Notes: generated by a model from the letters alone, not told the origin. A DNA stretch of 64,000 nt from an uncultured bacterium (GCA_905216055.1 CAJMSH010000007.1:66351-130350); one strand, 5' to 3'; counted from the first letter of the stretch, positions 35,028 through 44,070 are shown. Numbers and translations are program-made.

Positions 35028-36167
35028 TTATAAAAGAGTAATATTATCTCTAGTGATAATTGCATCGTAATTTTTAAATCCGAGAATTTCCATAATGTTA
35101 TCGGAATGACATCCGATTACTTTTCTGCAAGAATCCGAGCTGTAATTTACAATTCCCCTTGCAATTTCATTATGGTTTTCATCAAGAATTGAGACAACAT
35201 CACCTTTATTAAATTCGTGAATTACATCCAGTACACCGATTGGCAAAAGGCTTTTTTGTTCTAAAAGTGCTTTTTTAGCCCCTTTATTTACAACAATTTG
35301 TCCGATAATATTTGTTGCATAACCAATCCAGCGTTTTTTGTCAGACAAGCTTTCAGTTTGTGGCAAGAACATTGTTCCGATTTCTTCCCCGTTAAAGATT
35401 TTTTGAATGACGTAAGGGATTTTTCCGTTAGCAATCAAAACTTTTCCGCCAAATCTCGTAACAATTTGAGCTGCTTTAAGTTTTGTTCTCATTCCGCCTC
35501 TGCCGCCTTCTGATGCGTCTGTCCCGAGTGCTAATATTTCTTCATTAACTTCATCTACTTTTCTTATAATTTTTGCATCAGGATTTGTTTTAGGGTTTTT
35601 ATCGTACAAACCTTCCACATCTGATAGAATTATAAGTAAATCAGCGTCTAATTCACTTGCCACAAGTGCGGATAACTTATCATTGTCAGAGAAACATACC
35701 TGCATGTGTTCAAATTGCGGGTGAACTTCAACAGTTGATACCGTATCATTTTGGTTAATAATAGGTATTACTTTAAGTTCAAGTAGTTTGTTTAATGTAG
35801 TTCTAAGGCTTAAATATCTTTGTCTTAGCGAAAAGTCATCTTCTGTTAAAAGTATTTGAGATGCAATAAGCCCGTATGTGTCAAAACCTGTTTCGTAAAT
35901 CGACATCAATTTGCCTTGACCGATTGCCGCACAGGCTTGTTTCAAGGCAACACCTTCCGTACTTTCAATACCAAGCCGTTTTTTGCCTAAACCTACTGCA
36001 CCTGATGTTATTACGATAACTTCTTTGCCTTGTCTTGCAAGGCGTGCAATATCTTCAATGAATGAAAAAACTCTTGGAAGTGATACATATCCGTCATCAC
36101 CTCTTAAAATATTTGTCCCGAATTTGAAAACGATACGTTTTGCATTAATGAATTCTTTTCTGTCCAT
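35028..36167 (-). CDS. proB: Glutamate 5-kinase
   Basis: A 379-residue enzyme with an amino acid kinase domain (FKFGTNILRG, VITSGAVGLGKKRLG, INQNDTVST, GGMRTKLKAA) and a C-terminal PUA domain (KGDVVSILDENHNEIARGIVNY). It commits glutamate to proline. The ATG at 36167 (MDRKEF) is preferred over an ATG six codons upstream because TATAAT ends six bases before it, suggesting a leaderless message, although a small membrane-protein gene lies 24 bases upstream on the same strand. Confidence 0.94.
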   Translation of the reverse strand: MDRKEFINAKRIVFKFGTNILRGDDGYVSLPRVFSFIEDIARLARQGKEVIVITSGAVGLGKKRLGIESTEGVALKQACAAIGQGKLMSIYETGFDTYGLIASQILLTEDDFSLRQRYLSLRTTLNKLLELKVIPIINQNDTVSTVEVHPQFEHMQVCFSDNDKLSALVASELDADLLIILSDVEGLYDKNPKTNPDAKIIRKVDEVNEEILALGTDASEGGRGGMRTKLKAAQIVTRFGGKVLIANGKIPYVIQKIFNGEEIGTMFLPQTESLSDKKRWIGYATNIIGQIVVNKGAKKALLEQKSLLPIGVLDVIHEFNKGDVVSILDENHNEIARGIVNYSSDSCRKVIGCHSDNIMEILGFKNYDAIITRDNITLL

Positions 36168-36173
36168 AATTAT

Positions 36174-36179
36174 ATTATA
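36174..36179 (-). promoter_or_regulatory. -10 box before proB
   Basis: A perfect minus-strand TATAAT ends six bases before the chosen proB ATG. No convincing -35 box was found. Confidence 0.45.
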
Positions 36180-36191
36180 GTACAAAGAAAT

Positions 36192-36503
36192 TTAATCGAT
36201 TTCAACTTCTTGATTTATTTCTACTTCATTTTTTTCATCAGATGCCGGAGCTTTGTTATCCTTGTATAACCAATACAGGTACATATCTATAAGCAGGAAG
36301 AAGGTATTTAACAGATATAACCAAAATACCCAGTCCATATCATCCAATACTTTATGTGCAATACCGCATACATAGCCTAATAGTATTAACATTGAAAAGT
36401 GAATACTTTTACCATGTACACATTTACATTTATATGTTTTTAAAGCGGCTACAGGCCAGCTAATTCCGAAACATACCATCATTCCGGCTTCAAATACGCT
36501 CAT
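36192..36503 (-). CDS. Small multi-pass membrane protein, PQ-loop-like
   Basis: A 103-residue protein with three hydrophobic helices: residues 5-24, 33-52 and 56-78. The opening GISWPVAALKTYKCK recalls the WPQ/PQ motif of half-size SWEET or PQ-loop proteins, which transport sugars or amino acids as dimers. The acidic C-terminal tail is unusual. This is a structural guess. AGGAGAA precedes the ATG, and two paralogous membrane-protein genes lie upstream. Confidence 0.5.
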   Translation of the reverse strand: MSVFEAGMMVCFGISWPVAALKTYKCKCVHGKSIHFSMLILLGYVCGIAHKVLDDMDWVFWLYLLNTFFLLIDMYLYWLYKDNKAPASDEKNEVEINQEVEID

Positions 36504-36512
36504 TTTTCTCCT

Positions 36513-37154
36513 TTATGCTTTTACATTTATTGTTTTATTATTACTGTTATTGTTATTTGCGGGTTTGGTTTCAAAGCCTAATCCTCTCATTAATGGGTGG
36601 AGGATGTAGTTGCTTAATTCTGATGCAATCCATGCAAGACCTATGACTGTTCCTGTAAGGTTGCTTAATTCAATAGCTCCTTTTGCTGCAGGAAATTCAG
36701 GCGGTTTGTCATCTTTTAACAGATGTTCTTTCAAGGTTAATTTATCATCTTCAGAGGATTTTAATGTATCTGAAATTTTTGATAAAAGTTTGTGACCTTG
36801 TCTGTCTTTTTTCTCCATTTTTGCAAGTTTTGCATAGTTAAGATATTCCGCAGCATTTTTGAAAGCAGGCAGGTCTTTATCACCTTTTAGAATTTTTTGA
36901 GCTATTTTAAACCCGTATCTTTGGAATATCAAAGGAATCATTGTTAAATAAATTCCAAGACATAATGCTTGATATAAACCTTCTTTTGTTGCTGCATATT
37001 TTCTTGTTTTGTCATCAACATTATGATCCATCATAATTGCAGCAGGTCTGCCTGTGGCTTTGAATAATGATTCTGTTGATACTGTGTATTTTGTATTGTT
37101 TGCAAAGTTTACAAACTTTGGATTTAATAAAATTCCTGCTACTTTGTCAAGCAT
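36513..37154 (-). CDS. Lineage-specific membrane protein (paralogue A)
   Basis: A 213-residue protein with hydrophobic segments near residues 68-88 and 173-190. It shares with the gene upstream the ordered residues RP, MMD, RKY, A and EGL over 26 positions (here RPAAIMMD, then TRKYAATKEGL). I recognise no characterised family. Its start overlaps the upstream stop by one base, so the two are coupled and probably interact. Confidence 0.55.
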   Translation of the reverse strand: MLDKVAGILLNPKFVNFANNTKYTVSTESLFKATGRPAAIMMDHNVDDKTRKYAATKEGLYQALCLGIYLTMIPLIFQRYGFKIAQKILKGDKDLPAFKNAAEYLNYAKLAKMEKKDRQGHKLLSKISDTLKSSEDDKLTLKEHLLKDDKPPEFPAAKGAIELSNLTGTVIGLAWIASELSNYILHPLMRGLGFETKPANNNNSNNKTINVKA

Positions 37155-37711
37155 TATACACCTCCAATCTTCATTCCTGAATTATAGAAATTCTTGAAAT
37201 GATAATATGGTGTTGTATAACCGTTGAAATTCGGCTGTTCTAAGTTTTTAACTTGAAGGGGCTTTGGTTGTTGGGGTATCCTTTTTGTTTCTTTTTTATT
37301 ATTATCAGGTAACAATGCATTCATGAGAGGTTTGGTTGCGGCATTACATATTGCAGGTATGACAAAAAGCGCTGTAAGACTAACGCTAATAAGTGACAGA
37401 GTAGATTTCATTTTTGGAAGTTCATTGAGGTGATTAGTTTTTTCTGCAATATGTTTTGCAAGTCTTTCAACTCCTGAATCAGTTATCAAGTATGAGCCGA
37501 AAGCTACCGCTCCGGTTAATCCCTCTCTGAATGCCGTGTATTTTCTGGAATTCTTTTCTTGTTTTTTGTCCATCATTGTAAATGTTGGACGTAATATCCC
37601 TTTAGATAAGGCAATTGTTAAAGCTCCATATAAAGCTTTATTATTTTTACCTAAATTTATACATAAATTTTTAAATTGTTTTTGAAAAGGGGTAGTCATA
37701 TTTTTCTCCAT
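37154..37711 (-). CDS. Lineage-specific membrane protein (paralogue B)
   Basis: A 185-residue protein that is a distant paralogue of the next gene: RPTFTMMD, then SRKYTAFREGL. Hydrophobic stretches lie near residues 85-100 and 105-130. The C-terminus has QPNFNGYTTPYY, a phrase like the NPSFCGY element in the protein at 6940-7896. Function is unknown. It is the first gene of an operon running to the PQ-loop-like gene and perhaps to proBA, divergent from a LysR regulator. Confidence 0.55.
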   Translation of the reverse strand: MEKNMTTPFQKQFKNLCINLGKNNKALYGALTIALSKGILRPTFTMMDKKQEKNSRKYTAFREGLTGAVAFGSYLITDSGVERLAKHIAEKTNHLNELPKMKSTLSLISVSLTALFVIPAICNAATKPLMNALLPDNNKKETKRIPQQPKPLQVKNLEQPNFNGYTTPYYHFKNFYNSGMKIGGV

Positions 37712-37799
37712 TTTTATTCTAAAACTTGAAAATGAGCTGTAAAATACATAAAATGTTATAACAATTATAAGTTTTTCTTATAATTTATTAATTTTATGA

Positions 37800-37805
37800 T
37801 ACAAT
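37800..37805 (+). promoter_or_regulatory. -10 box before the LysR-type regulator gene
   Basis: TACAAT ends six bases before the ATG at 37812 and no Shine-Dalgarno site is present. Confidence 0.45.
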
Positions 37806-37811
37806 TTAACT

Positions 37812-38693
37812 ATGAACTTGAACCAATTAAAATATATTGTTGCAATAGCAGATGAATTGAATATTTCGAAAGCTGCTCAAAAACTCTTTGTCTCTCAGCC
37901 TTCTTTAAGCCAATGCGTTCAAAATGTTGAGCGTGAACTTGGGACAAAAATTTTTGACAGAAGCACAACTCCTTTAAAGATTACTTATGCGGGAGAAGTT
38001 TTTATTAAATGGGCAAGAAAAACCTTAAATTCTACTGAGGAAATAAATAGAAAAATTGCTGATATTTCTGGGCTTAAAAATATCAAGCTTTCAATCGGGA
38101 TTTCTCCTTATCGCAGTACATGTATTTTACCGCCTGTTATTACGGAATTCAAAAAATTGTATCCTCAATGTTATATAGTTGTAGAGGAACATCCGACAAC
38201 GATTTTGCATTCTATGATGGATGAGGGAAAAATTGATATTTTAATTGACACTCCGCATCATAATACTATTGATTATACAAGCATTCCATTGATAAAAGAA
38301 AATATATTGCTTGATGTTCCTAAAGATTGGAATATAAAGGGAGATGAGGTTGAACTTTCTGAATTTGCGGATAAACCTTTTGTAATGCTTGCAAATGAGC
38401 AGCTTTTGGGTAGAATTTCAAGAGATTTGTGTTTGAAAAACGGATTTGAACCAAAAATTTCATTGGAATGTCATACTGTTGAAACGGCTCATGCTTTTGT
38501 TGCAGAAGGGTTAGGGGTATCTTTTGTTCCTGAACTTTTTGTAAAATATTGGAACAAAAAAGATACAAATTATTATAAAATTAAAAATTGCCAACCTGTT
38601 CGAGAATTTTGTGTAGTCTATGATAACAGAAAATATTTACCTTTAGCAGTTCAGGATTTTATAAAAGTATTAGACGATTTCTTGCACAGTTAA
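37812..38693 (+). CDS. LysR-type transcriptional regulator
   Basis: A 293-residue regulator. The N-terminal winged helix-turn-helix reads MNLNQLKYIVAIADELNISKAAQKL, then VSQPSLSQCVQNVERELG. The effector domain has the two-lobe periplasmic-binding fold. LysR proteins often regulate the divergent gene; here that is the paralogue-B membrane operon, and alr follows directly. The co-inducer is unknown. The gene appears to be transcribed without a leader. Confidence 0.9.
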   Translation: MNLNQLKYIVAIADELNISKAAQKLFVSQPSLSQCVQNVERELGTKIFDRSTTPLKITYAGEVFIKWARKTLNSTEEINRKIADISGLKNIKLSIGISPYRSTCILPPVITEFKKLYPQCYIVVEEHPTTILHSMMDEGKIDILIDTPHHNTIDYTSIPLIKENILLDVPKDWNIKGDEVELSEFADKPFVMLANEQLLGRISRDLCLKNGFEPKISLECHTVETAHAFVAEGLGVSFVPELFVKYWNKKDTNYYKIKNCQPVREFCVVYDNRKYLPLAVQDFIKVLDDFLHS

Positions 38694-38710
38694 TAATTTA
38701 GTAATATACT
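38682..38710 (+). promoter_or_regulatory. Promoter of alr
   Basis: TTGCAC (38682-38687) and TATACT (38705-38710) are 17 bases apart. The -35 box lies inside the end of the regulator gene; the -10 box ends nine bases before the alr ATG. Confidence 0.6.
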
Positions 38711-38719
38711 GGATGTATT

Positions 38720-39847
38720 ATGAAAAATGTAAGACAAACAAATATTAATATCCATAGAGATAGCTGGGTTGAAATTAATTTAGAAAATATCGCATATAAT
38801 ATGCGTTCAATTAGAAAAAATACTCCTAAAGGAATTAAACTTTTAGCAGTTGTAAAAGCTGATGCGTACGGGCATGGCTCTGTTATGCTTGCCCCGACAC
38901 TTTTGGCATCAGGTGCTGATATGTTAGGAGTCGCTTCAATTGATGAAGGTGTTGATTTAAGACAGGCAAAAATTAATTGTGAAATATTGGTTTTGGGTGC
39001 TGTTCCTGTATGGGCTGTTGAAAGTGCTGTTAAAGCCGATTTGACTATCGCAATTTTTTCAAAAGAACATTTATCAGCTTGTCGTCAGGCTTATGAAAGA
39101 ACAGGGATAAAACCGAAAGTTCATGTAAAACTCGATACTGGCATGAATAGAATTGGGGTGTCTGTTGATGATGCGGTTGAATTTATAAAAGATGTAAGAA
39201 ACGCTGATTATTTAGATTTCCGTGGAATATTTACTCATCTTGCAAACGCTGAAAACAGAGAAAAAACTCAAATTCAAATAGACAGATGGAATAAGGTTAT
39301 TTCACAAGTTGATACTAAAGGTTTGCTTTTACATATTTTGAATACGGCAGGTGCAATGTGTTATGATGTACCAAATTCAAATATGAGAAGAGCGGGAATT
39401 GCTCTATACGGGCTTTATCCTGATTTGCCGGAAGATGGTGTAGTGAAAAAGCCTGATTTAAAGCCTGTAATGTCTTTGAAAGCCAGAATTGTAAATATTC
39501 ATGAAGCTAAAGACGGGGAAGGTATCAGTTATGGGCATACTTTTACGGCACATGGACCAAGAAAAATTGCAACAGTTCCTTTAGGCTATGCTGACGGTGT
39601 TCCTCGCGGACTTTCCAACAAAATCTCAGGAATTTTGAACGGTAAAGAAGTTCCGCAAGTCGGTAATATTACAATGGATCAGATGATGTTTGATATAACT
39701 GGAGTTGATGCAAACTTAGGTGATATTATAACATTGTTGGATGAAAATCATACAATTGATGAGTGGGCAAAAATTTTAGGAACAATAAATTACGAATTAA
39801 CTTGTCGCCTAAAAGTTAGATTACCGAGAGTTTATACAAGGGAATAG
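38720..39847 (+). CDS. alr: Alanine racemase
   Basis: A 375-residue PLP enzyme making D-alanine for peptidoglycan. The PLP-Lys lies in AVVKADAYGHG, and the second catalytic Tyr in the ISYGHTF segment. YADGVPRGLSN and GNITMDQMMFD are family signatures. Length is typical. Its own promoter overlaps the end of the LysR gene, leaving a leader of only a few bases. Confidence 0.95.
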   Translation: MKNVRQTNINIHRDSWVEINLENIAYNMRSIRKNTPKGIKLLAVVKADAYGHGSVMLAPTLLASGADMLGVASIDEGVDLRQAKINCEILVLGAVPVWAVESAVKADLTIAIFSKEHLSACRQAYERTGIKPKVHVKLDTGMNRIGVSVDDAVEFIKDVRNADYLDFRGIFTHLANAENREKTQIQIDRWNKVISQVDTKGLLLHILNTAGAMCYDVPNSNMRRAGIALYGLYPDLPEDGVVKKPDLKPVMSLKARIVNIHEAKDGEGISYGHTFTAHGPRKIATVPLGYADGVPRGLSNKISGILNGKEVPQVGNITMDQMMFDITGVDANLGDIITLLDENHTIDEWAKILGTINYELTCRLKVRLPRVYTRE

Positions 39848-39856
39848 GTTTTTTAA

Positions 39857-41092
39857 ATGAGTGAAAATTGCAAATTTGATTTAGGTATAATTGGTGCAGG
39901 GCCTGCAGGTTATACTGCTGCTTTTCAGGCTAGAGCTAAGGGATTGTCTGTTATTTTGTTTGAAAAAGACAAAGTCGGAGGTGTTTGCCTTAACAGAGGG
40001 TGTATTCCGACAAAAGCAATTTTGCATTCTGCTGAGTTGTATGAAGAAATGAAATCAGCTTCTGAATTAGGCATAAATCTTGAAAACTTGTCTGTGGATT
40101 ACAAAAAAGTTGTGGAAAGAAAAGACAAAGTTGTAGAAAAAATCAGAAAATCTCTTGAACTTGCTTTGAAAAACAGCGGAGTACAAACAGTAAATTCTGA
40201 GGCAAAAGTTATTTCAGATAATCAAATTTGTGCAGGTGACAAAGTTTATGAATGCGCAAGTATAATTACTGCAACAGGTTCAAAACCAAAAGATTTTCCA
40301 AATCTTAGATTTGATCACGAATTTGTACTTAGCTCTGATGATATTTTAAATTTAGATACTTTGCCAAAAAGTATTTTAATAATAGGATCAGGTGCTATCG
40401 GAATTGAGTGGGCAAGAATTTTTGCAGCGTTTGATGTAGAAGTTTCAATTGTGGAGCTTGCAGAACATTTGCTTCCATTAGCTGATATTGAGGTTTCAAA
40501 AAGGGTGGAAAGAATTTTTAAGGCTAAAAAAATAAAAATGTTTTTAGCAAATTCTGTTGAAAAAATAGAAGATAAAAAGGTTTATTTATCTTCAGGTGAT
40601 GTTTTGGAACCTGAACTTGTGCTTTTGGCAGTTGGGCGCAAACCTAACAATAGTTTTGAAAATGTAACTTGTATCGGTGATGCTTGCGGAAAAATTCAGC
40701 TTGCGCATTTCGCAATAAAGCAGGCTGTTGCAGAAGTAGCTGGTGTAGAATTTGATGAAACTTTAGTTCCGTCAGTTGTATATGGCTGTCCTGAAATCGC
40801 TTGGATTGGAAAACGTGAGCAGGATTTAGAAGAAGGAAGTTATAAAAAATCAAATTTACTAATTTCAGCTCTTGGAAAATCTCATTGTGACAATTGCACT
40901 GAAGGGTTTATAAAAATACTTTCACAAAACGGAAAAATTGTAGGTGCTCATATTGTTGCAAAAGAGGCTTCTTCTTTAATTCAACAAATAACAATAGCTA
41001 TGCAAAATAACATAGCTATTGATGATTTGAAAAAAGTTTGTTTTGCCCACCCGACATATTCAGAAGGCATATTTGAATGTTTGTTTAGATAG
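39857..41092 (+). CDS. lpdA: Dihydrolipoyl dehydrogenase, shortened
   Basis: A 411-residue flavoprotein disulfide reductase. FAD-binding GAGPAGYTAA, redox-active GGVCLNRGCIPTKA, NAD-binding GSGAIGIEWA and the C-terminal HPTYSE with the active-site His-Glu are present. Typical LpdA has about 460 residues; the segment between GRKPN (near residue 261) and the second FAD motif GDACGK is about 28 residues shorter than usual. Together with lipA and lplA it points to a lipoate-dependent dehydrogenase or glycine cleavage system elsewhere. Confidence 0.88.
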   Translation: MSENCKFDLGIIGAGPAGYTAAFQARAKGLSVILFEKDKVGGVCLNRGCIPTKAILHSAELYEEMKSASELGINLENLSVDYKKVVERKDKVVEKIRKSLELALKNSGVQTVNSEAKVISDNQICAGDKVYECASIITATGSKPKDFPNLRFDHEFVLSSDDILNLDTLPKSILIIGSGAIGIEWARIFAAFDVEVSIVELAEHLLPLADIEVSKRVERIFKAKKIKMFLANSVEKIEDKKVYLSSGDVLEPELVLLAVGRKPNNSFENVTCIGDACGKIQLAHFAIKQAVAEVAGVEFDETLVPSVVYGCPEIAWIGKREQDLEEGSYKKSNLLISALGKSHCDNCTEGFIKILSQNGKIVGAHIVAKEASSLIQQITIAMQNNIAIDDLKKVCFAHPTYSEGIFECLFR

Positions 41093-41330
41093 TGCCTGTC
41101 CAGAAAGGAACTTTCCCAAAATTCCAATAAGTATTTGTCGGATTTAAATCTTTGTGACGCCATAGTCTTTTACGTTCAACTTTAGTTTCTGTTTTTTGTT
41201 GATCATTTTCGTTTTGTTGAACTTGTACTTCTTCCTCAGTTGTTACACGAGAGCCAGGTACTTCATAAACTTCAGCATAAGCACATCCTGCAAAGCATAA
41301 CAAACAAAATAGTGTTATAAATTTTTTCAT
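41085..41330 (-). CDS. Small secreted or lipoprotein, unknown function
   Basis: An 81-residue protein with a signal peptide and a possible lipobox (CFAGC, Cys16) or a signal peptidase I site after AYA. The mature part is polar, Gln/Glu-rich in the middle (EEEVQVQQNENDQQK) and aromatic at the end (TYWNFGKVPFWTG). Its 3' end overlaps the lpdA stop by eight bases on the opposite strand. No family is recognised. Confidence 0.55.
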   Translation of the reverse strand: MKKFITLFCLLCFAGCAYAEVYEVPGSRVTTEEEVQVQQNENDQQKTETKVERKRLWRHKDLNPTNTYWNFGKVPFWTGTI

Positions 41331-41399
41331 ACAATTTACTCCTGTTGTTCCTTATATACATTATAACGTTTTAAGTCATGAAAATCAATATTTTTGCTA

Positions 41400-41405
41400 T
41401 ATAAT
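41400..41405 (+). promoter_or_regulatory. -10 box before lipA
   Basis: A perfect TATAAT ends seven bases before the lipA ATG. There is no Shine-Dalgarno site. Confidence 0.5.
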
Positions 41406-41412
41406 TTAAAAT

Positions 41413-42255
41413 ATGCACAAAAGATTACCTGATTATTTAAAACGACCAATTATAGATACGGACAAAACCCGCACTGTACGTAGAATTTTAAAGACAAAAT
41501 GCTTAAATACAGTATGTGAAAATGCGCGTTGCCCTAATAAAAATGAATGTTATACAAAAAATACTGCGACATTTTTGATTATGGGCAATAATTGTACAAG
41601 AAATTGCAGGTATTGTAATATTACCTGTTCGCGTCCTGAGCCTTTGGATTTGAATGAACCTTTTCATGTTGCAGAAGCAGTAAAGGATTTAGGACTTAAA
41701 TATGCTGTGATTACATCTGTTACAAGGGATGATTTGCCTGATGGTGGGGCAGAACATTTTGCAAATTGTATTTATGAAATCAGAAAAATTTCTCCTGATG
41801 TAAAAATTGAAATTTTAACTCCTGATTTTAAGGGGAATAAAGATTCCTTAAATACCATTATAAAAGCACATCCCAATGTGTTTAATCATAATATTGAAAC
41901 TGTTCGAAAGGTCTTTAAAACAGCTCGTCCTCAAGGTGATTATGATTGTTCATTGGAAGTTTTGAAATATATTAAAGATAATAGCGATATTATAACAAAA
42001 TCAGGATTGATGATAGGTTTGGGTGAAACTTTTGAGGATATCGAAGAAACTTTGCTTGATTTGAAAAATGTCGGCTGTGATATTTTGACAATTGGACAAT
42101 ATATTCAGCCATCAAAAGAGCATTTAGAGGTTTCTAAATACTATACACCTGATGAGTATGAAAAATTAAAACAGTTGGCTAAAAAGATTGGGATAAAGCA
42201 CTATCAAATTGGACCTTTAGTCAGAAGCTCCTATCGAGCGTCTGAGTTATTTTAA
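41413..42255 (+). CDS. lipA: Lipoyl synthase
   Basis: A 280-residue radical SAM enzyme that inserts two sulfurs into octanoyl-lipoyl domains. The auxiliary cluster is held by C35, C40 and C46 (CENARCPNKNEC), and the radical SAM cluster by C61, C65 and C68 (CTRNCRYC). The C-terminal RSSYRA holds the Ser ligand typical of LipA. The gene overlaps the convergent prepilin gene by four bases. Its mRNA appears leaderless. Confidence 0.96.
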   Translation: MHKRLPDYLKRPIIDTDKTRTVRRILKTKCLNTVCENARCPNKNECYTKNTATFLIMGNNCTRNCRYCNITCSRPEPLDLNEPFHVAEAVKDLGLKYAVITSVTRDDLPDGGAEHFANCIYEIRKISPDVKIEILTPDFKGNKDSLNTIIKAHPNVFNHNIETVRKVFKTARPQGDYDCSLEVLKYIKDNSDIITKSGLMIGLGETFEDIEETLLDLKNVGCDILTIGQYIQPSKEHLEVSKYYTPDEYEKLKQLAKKIGIKHYQIGPLVRSSYRASELF

Positions 42256-42959
42256 AATCCTAATGGATAATCTTTCGGAATTTTCCATCCGTTTTTTTGT
42301 ATTAGTGCGGTGCAATATATTTTGCTTCCATTTTCACTGCATCCGTATGTAGTATCTTTCCAGTCTATATCTAAATTTGAACCTTGTATCCATTTATATG
42401 GTTCTAATCCTTTATTTTTATGGTATTTCCATCTTTCATCTTCAGAATTCGGATAAAAAGCAAACAGAAAACAATTTTTACCGTATAATTGATTATCAGG
42501 ACTGTTTTGTAGATCAAAAATATCGTTTTTATTTAATTCTTCAAGATATTTTGCATCAGGAAAGAAATTATAAGTACTTCCTCCACGTCGTATAATTACA
42601 GCACTTCCATCAGGAAAATATACTATTACATAATTATTTGCTGTTTTTTTTACTTTCAAAGTTTTTAAATATTTCGCTAAATATTTATTGTACCATTCTA
42701 GAGTATCACTAACATCATTATTATCTTTATCAATACTCATATCTATATTCCACGTTGACTTATCGCCATTTTCAAGTTCAGATTGAGTAATTGCTTGATT
42801 CATTACTGAGTAAAACTTTTCTAATCTTGTTTCTACTACAGTTTTTCTTTGCTTTGCTATAAGTGTCGGGATTGTTAGTGCTGCAACGACTCCGATAATT
42901 CCTAAAGTTATTAAAATTTCTGCTAAAGTAAAGCCGAATACAGAATTTCGCTTAATCAT
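42252..42959 (-). CDS. Type IV prepilin-like protein
   Basis: A 235-residue protein with a class III signal: short basic leader ending in Gly, then FTLAEILITLGIIGVVAALT with Glu at mature position 5. The prepilin peptidase would cut before this Phe. The C-terminal 190 residues form a pseudopilin-like globular domain with Cys pairs. Such prepilin-like genes are numerous in this lineage as I know it. It could be a minor pilin or a secretion pseudopilin. It diverges from an XRE regulator. Confidence 0.85.
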   Translation of the reverse strand: MIKRNSVFGFTLAEILITLGIIGVVAALTIPTLIAKQRKTVVETRLEKFYSVMNQAITQSELENGDKSTWNIDMSIDKDNNDVSDTLEWYNKYLAKYLKTLKVKKTANNYVIVYFPDGSAVIIRRGGSTYNFFPDAKYLEELNKNDIFDLQNSPDNQLYGKNCFLFAFYPNSEDERWKYHKNKGLEPYKWIQGSNLDIDWKDTTYGCSENGSKIYCTALIQKNGWKIPKDYPLGF

Positions 42960-43050
42960 AAAATCTTCTCCATTATACTACTTTACTATTTAATATACTT
43001 TATGTCTAGTATTAGAATTTTAGTATATCGAATAATTTTTGTCAATAGTT

Positions 43051-43056
43051 TAAAAT
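43051..43056 (+). promoter_or_regulatory. -10 box before the XRE regulator gene
   Basis: TAAAAT ends six bases before the ATG at 43063; no Shine-Dalgarno site is present. Confidence 0.35.
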
Positions 43057-43062
43057 TAAATA

Positions 43063-43281
43063 ATGCAAAAAGATGATTTTTTAAAATTGGGCTACAAAAT
43101 AAAGTTTGAACGGAGTAAACGTAAAATTTCACAGTTGGATTTAGCTCTAAAAACAGGGCTAACTACAAGGACGGTTAGTAGAATTGAATGTGGCTCAATT
43201 GATCCTAAATATTCAACATTAGTTCGAATTGCAGAAGCATTAGAGTTAAATATTATTGATTTATTAAATTTCAAGTTATAA
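43063..43281 (+). CDS. XRE-family helix-turn-helix regulator
   Basis: A 72-residue protein that is almost only a Cro/C1-type helix-turn-helix: GYKIKFERSKRKISQLDLAL, then TTRTVSRIECGSIDPKYSTL. No toxin partner gene adjoins it. It is divergent from the prepilin-like gene and could regulate it. The ATG has no Shine-Dalgarno site. Confidence 0.82.
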   Translation: MQKDDFLKLGYKIKFERSKRKISQLDLALKTGLTTRTVSRIECGSIDPKYSTLVRIAEALELNIIDLLNFKL

Positions 43282-43285
43282 TTTT

Positions 43286-43888
43286 TTATTGAATTTCAAT
43301 TGTTATTGCTCCTTGACGGAAGATTTTTAATTCATCTCCAAATACTCCGCAAACAGTTGATTCAAGACCTTTGCATATATGGCCGTAATCAGGAATGATT
43401 AAATCTGCAAGCCCTTGCATATTTTCTAATGCTTGTTCATAAGTTTTTGCAGACGGTTGATGTGATAGGTTTGCACTTGTTGTTGCAAGAACATGACCTG
43501 GTGTAATTTCACAAATTTCTTTAAAAACTTCGTTATCAGGAACTCTTATCCCGACTGTTTCCATATTTGATGTCATAAAATATGGAGTTTTGTCGCTTTT
43601 TTCAACTACAAGTGTGAGAGCTCCGGGAAAATATTTTTTTATTAATCGACAACCAATTTTTGGTATTGGTTTCACGTATTCAAGCAAATTATATGTTTCA
43701 TTTGACATTAAAATTAGCGGTTTTTGAGCTTCGCGTTTTTTTATTTCATATATTTTTTTTACTGCTTTTTCAGATGTTGGCAGGCAGCCTAAACCCCATA
43801 CGGTATCGGTTACGTATGCGATTACACCATCATTTTCTAATACTTCTTTTATTTGTTCTTTATTTTCTATAATCATAGTTTTTCCCAT
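43286..43888 (-). CDS. tsaC: Threonylcarbamoyl-AMP synthase (Sua5/YrdC family)
   Basis: A 200-residue YrdC-domain protein needed for t6A37 in tRNAs decoding ANN codons. YVTDTVWGLGCLP near the N-terminus, KKREAQKPL, FPGALTLVVEKS and RVPDNEVFKE, and ATTSANLSHQPSA are the family blocks. The ATG at 43888 has a TATAAT box seven bases upstream; an ATG four codons later (43876) has GGGA nearby, so the start is uncertain. Confidence 0.9.
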   Translation of the reverse strand: MGKTMIIENKEQIKEVLENDGVIAYVTDTVWGLGCLPTSEKAVKKIYEIKKREAQKPLILMSNETYNLLEYVKPIPKIGCRLIKKYFPGALTLVVEKSDKTPYFMTSNMETVGIRVPDNEVFKEICEITPGHVLATTSANLSHQPSAKTYEQALENMQGLADLIIPDYGHICKGLESTVCGVFGDELKIFRQGAITIEIQ

Positions 43889-43895
43889 ATATTAA

Positions 43896-43901
43896 ATTAT
43901 A
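43896..43901 (-). promoter_or_regulatory. -10 box before tsaC
   Basis: A minus-strand TATAAT ends seven bases before the ATG at 43888. Confidence 0.4.
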
Positions 43902-43933
43902 ATGCAAAAATTTGTTTTTGTGTTCAATTTTCG

Positions 43934-44050
43934 GAGATTCTGAAACGAGTTCAGAATGACAGTTGTTTTTAGATTTTGAACTTTGAGATTCCGAAACAAG
44001 TTCGGAATGACTATATCTTTCTTTCGTCACCCTGAACTTGTTTCAGGGTC
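43934..44050. repeat. Left array of hairpin repeats flanking the GIY-YIG gene
   Basis: Three units. Two face right: 43934-43960 (ATTCTGAA..TTCAGAAT) and 43985-44011 (ATTCCGAA..TTCGGAAT), each beginning GAG and ending GAC. One is inverted: 44025-44050 (CCCTGAA..TTCAGGG). Each is a perfect stem with a five-base loop (ACGAG, ACAAG or CTTGT). Stem bases vary in compensating pairs between units. Confidence 0.9.
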
Positions 44051-44070
44051 TTTTTCACTATAATAAAATA

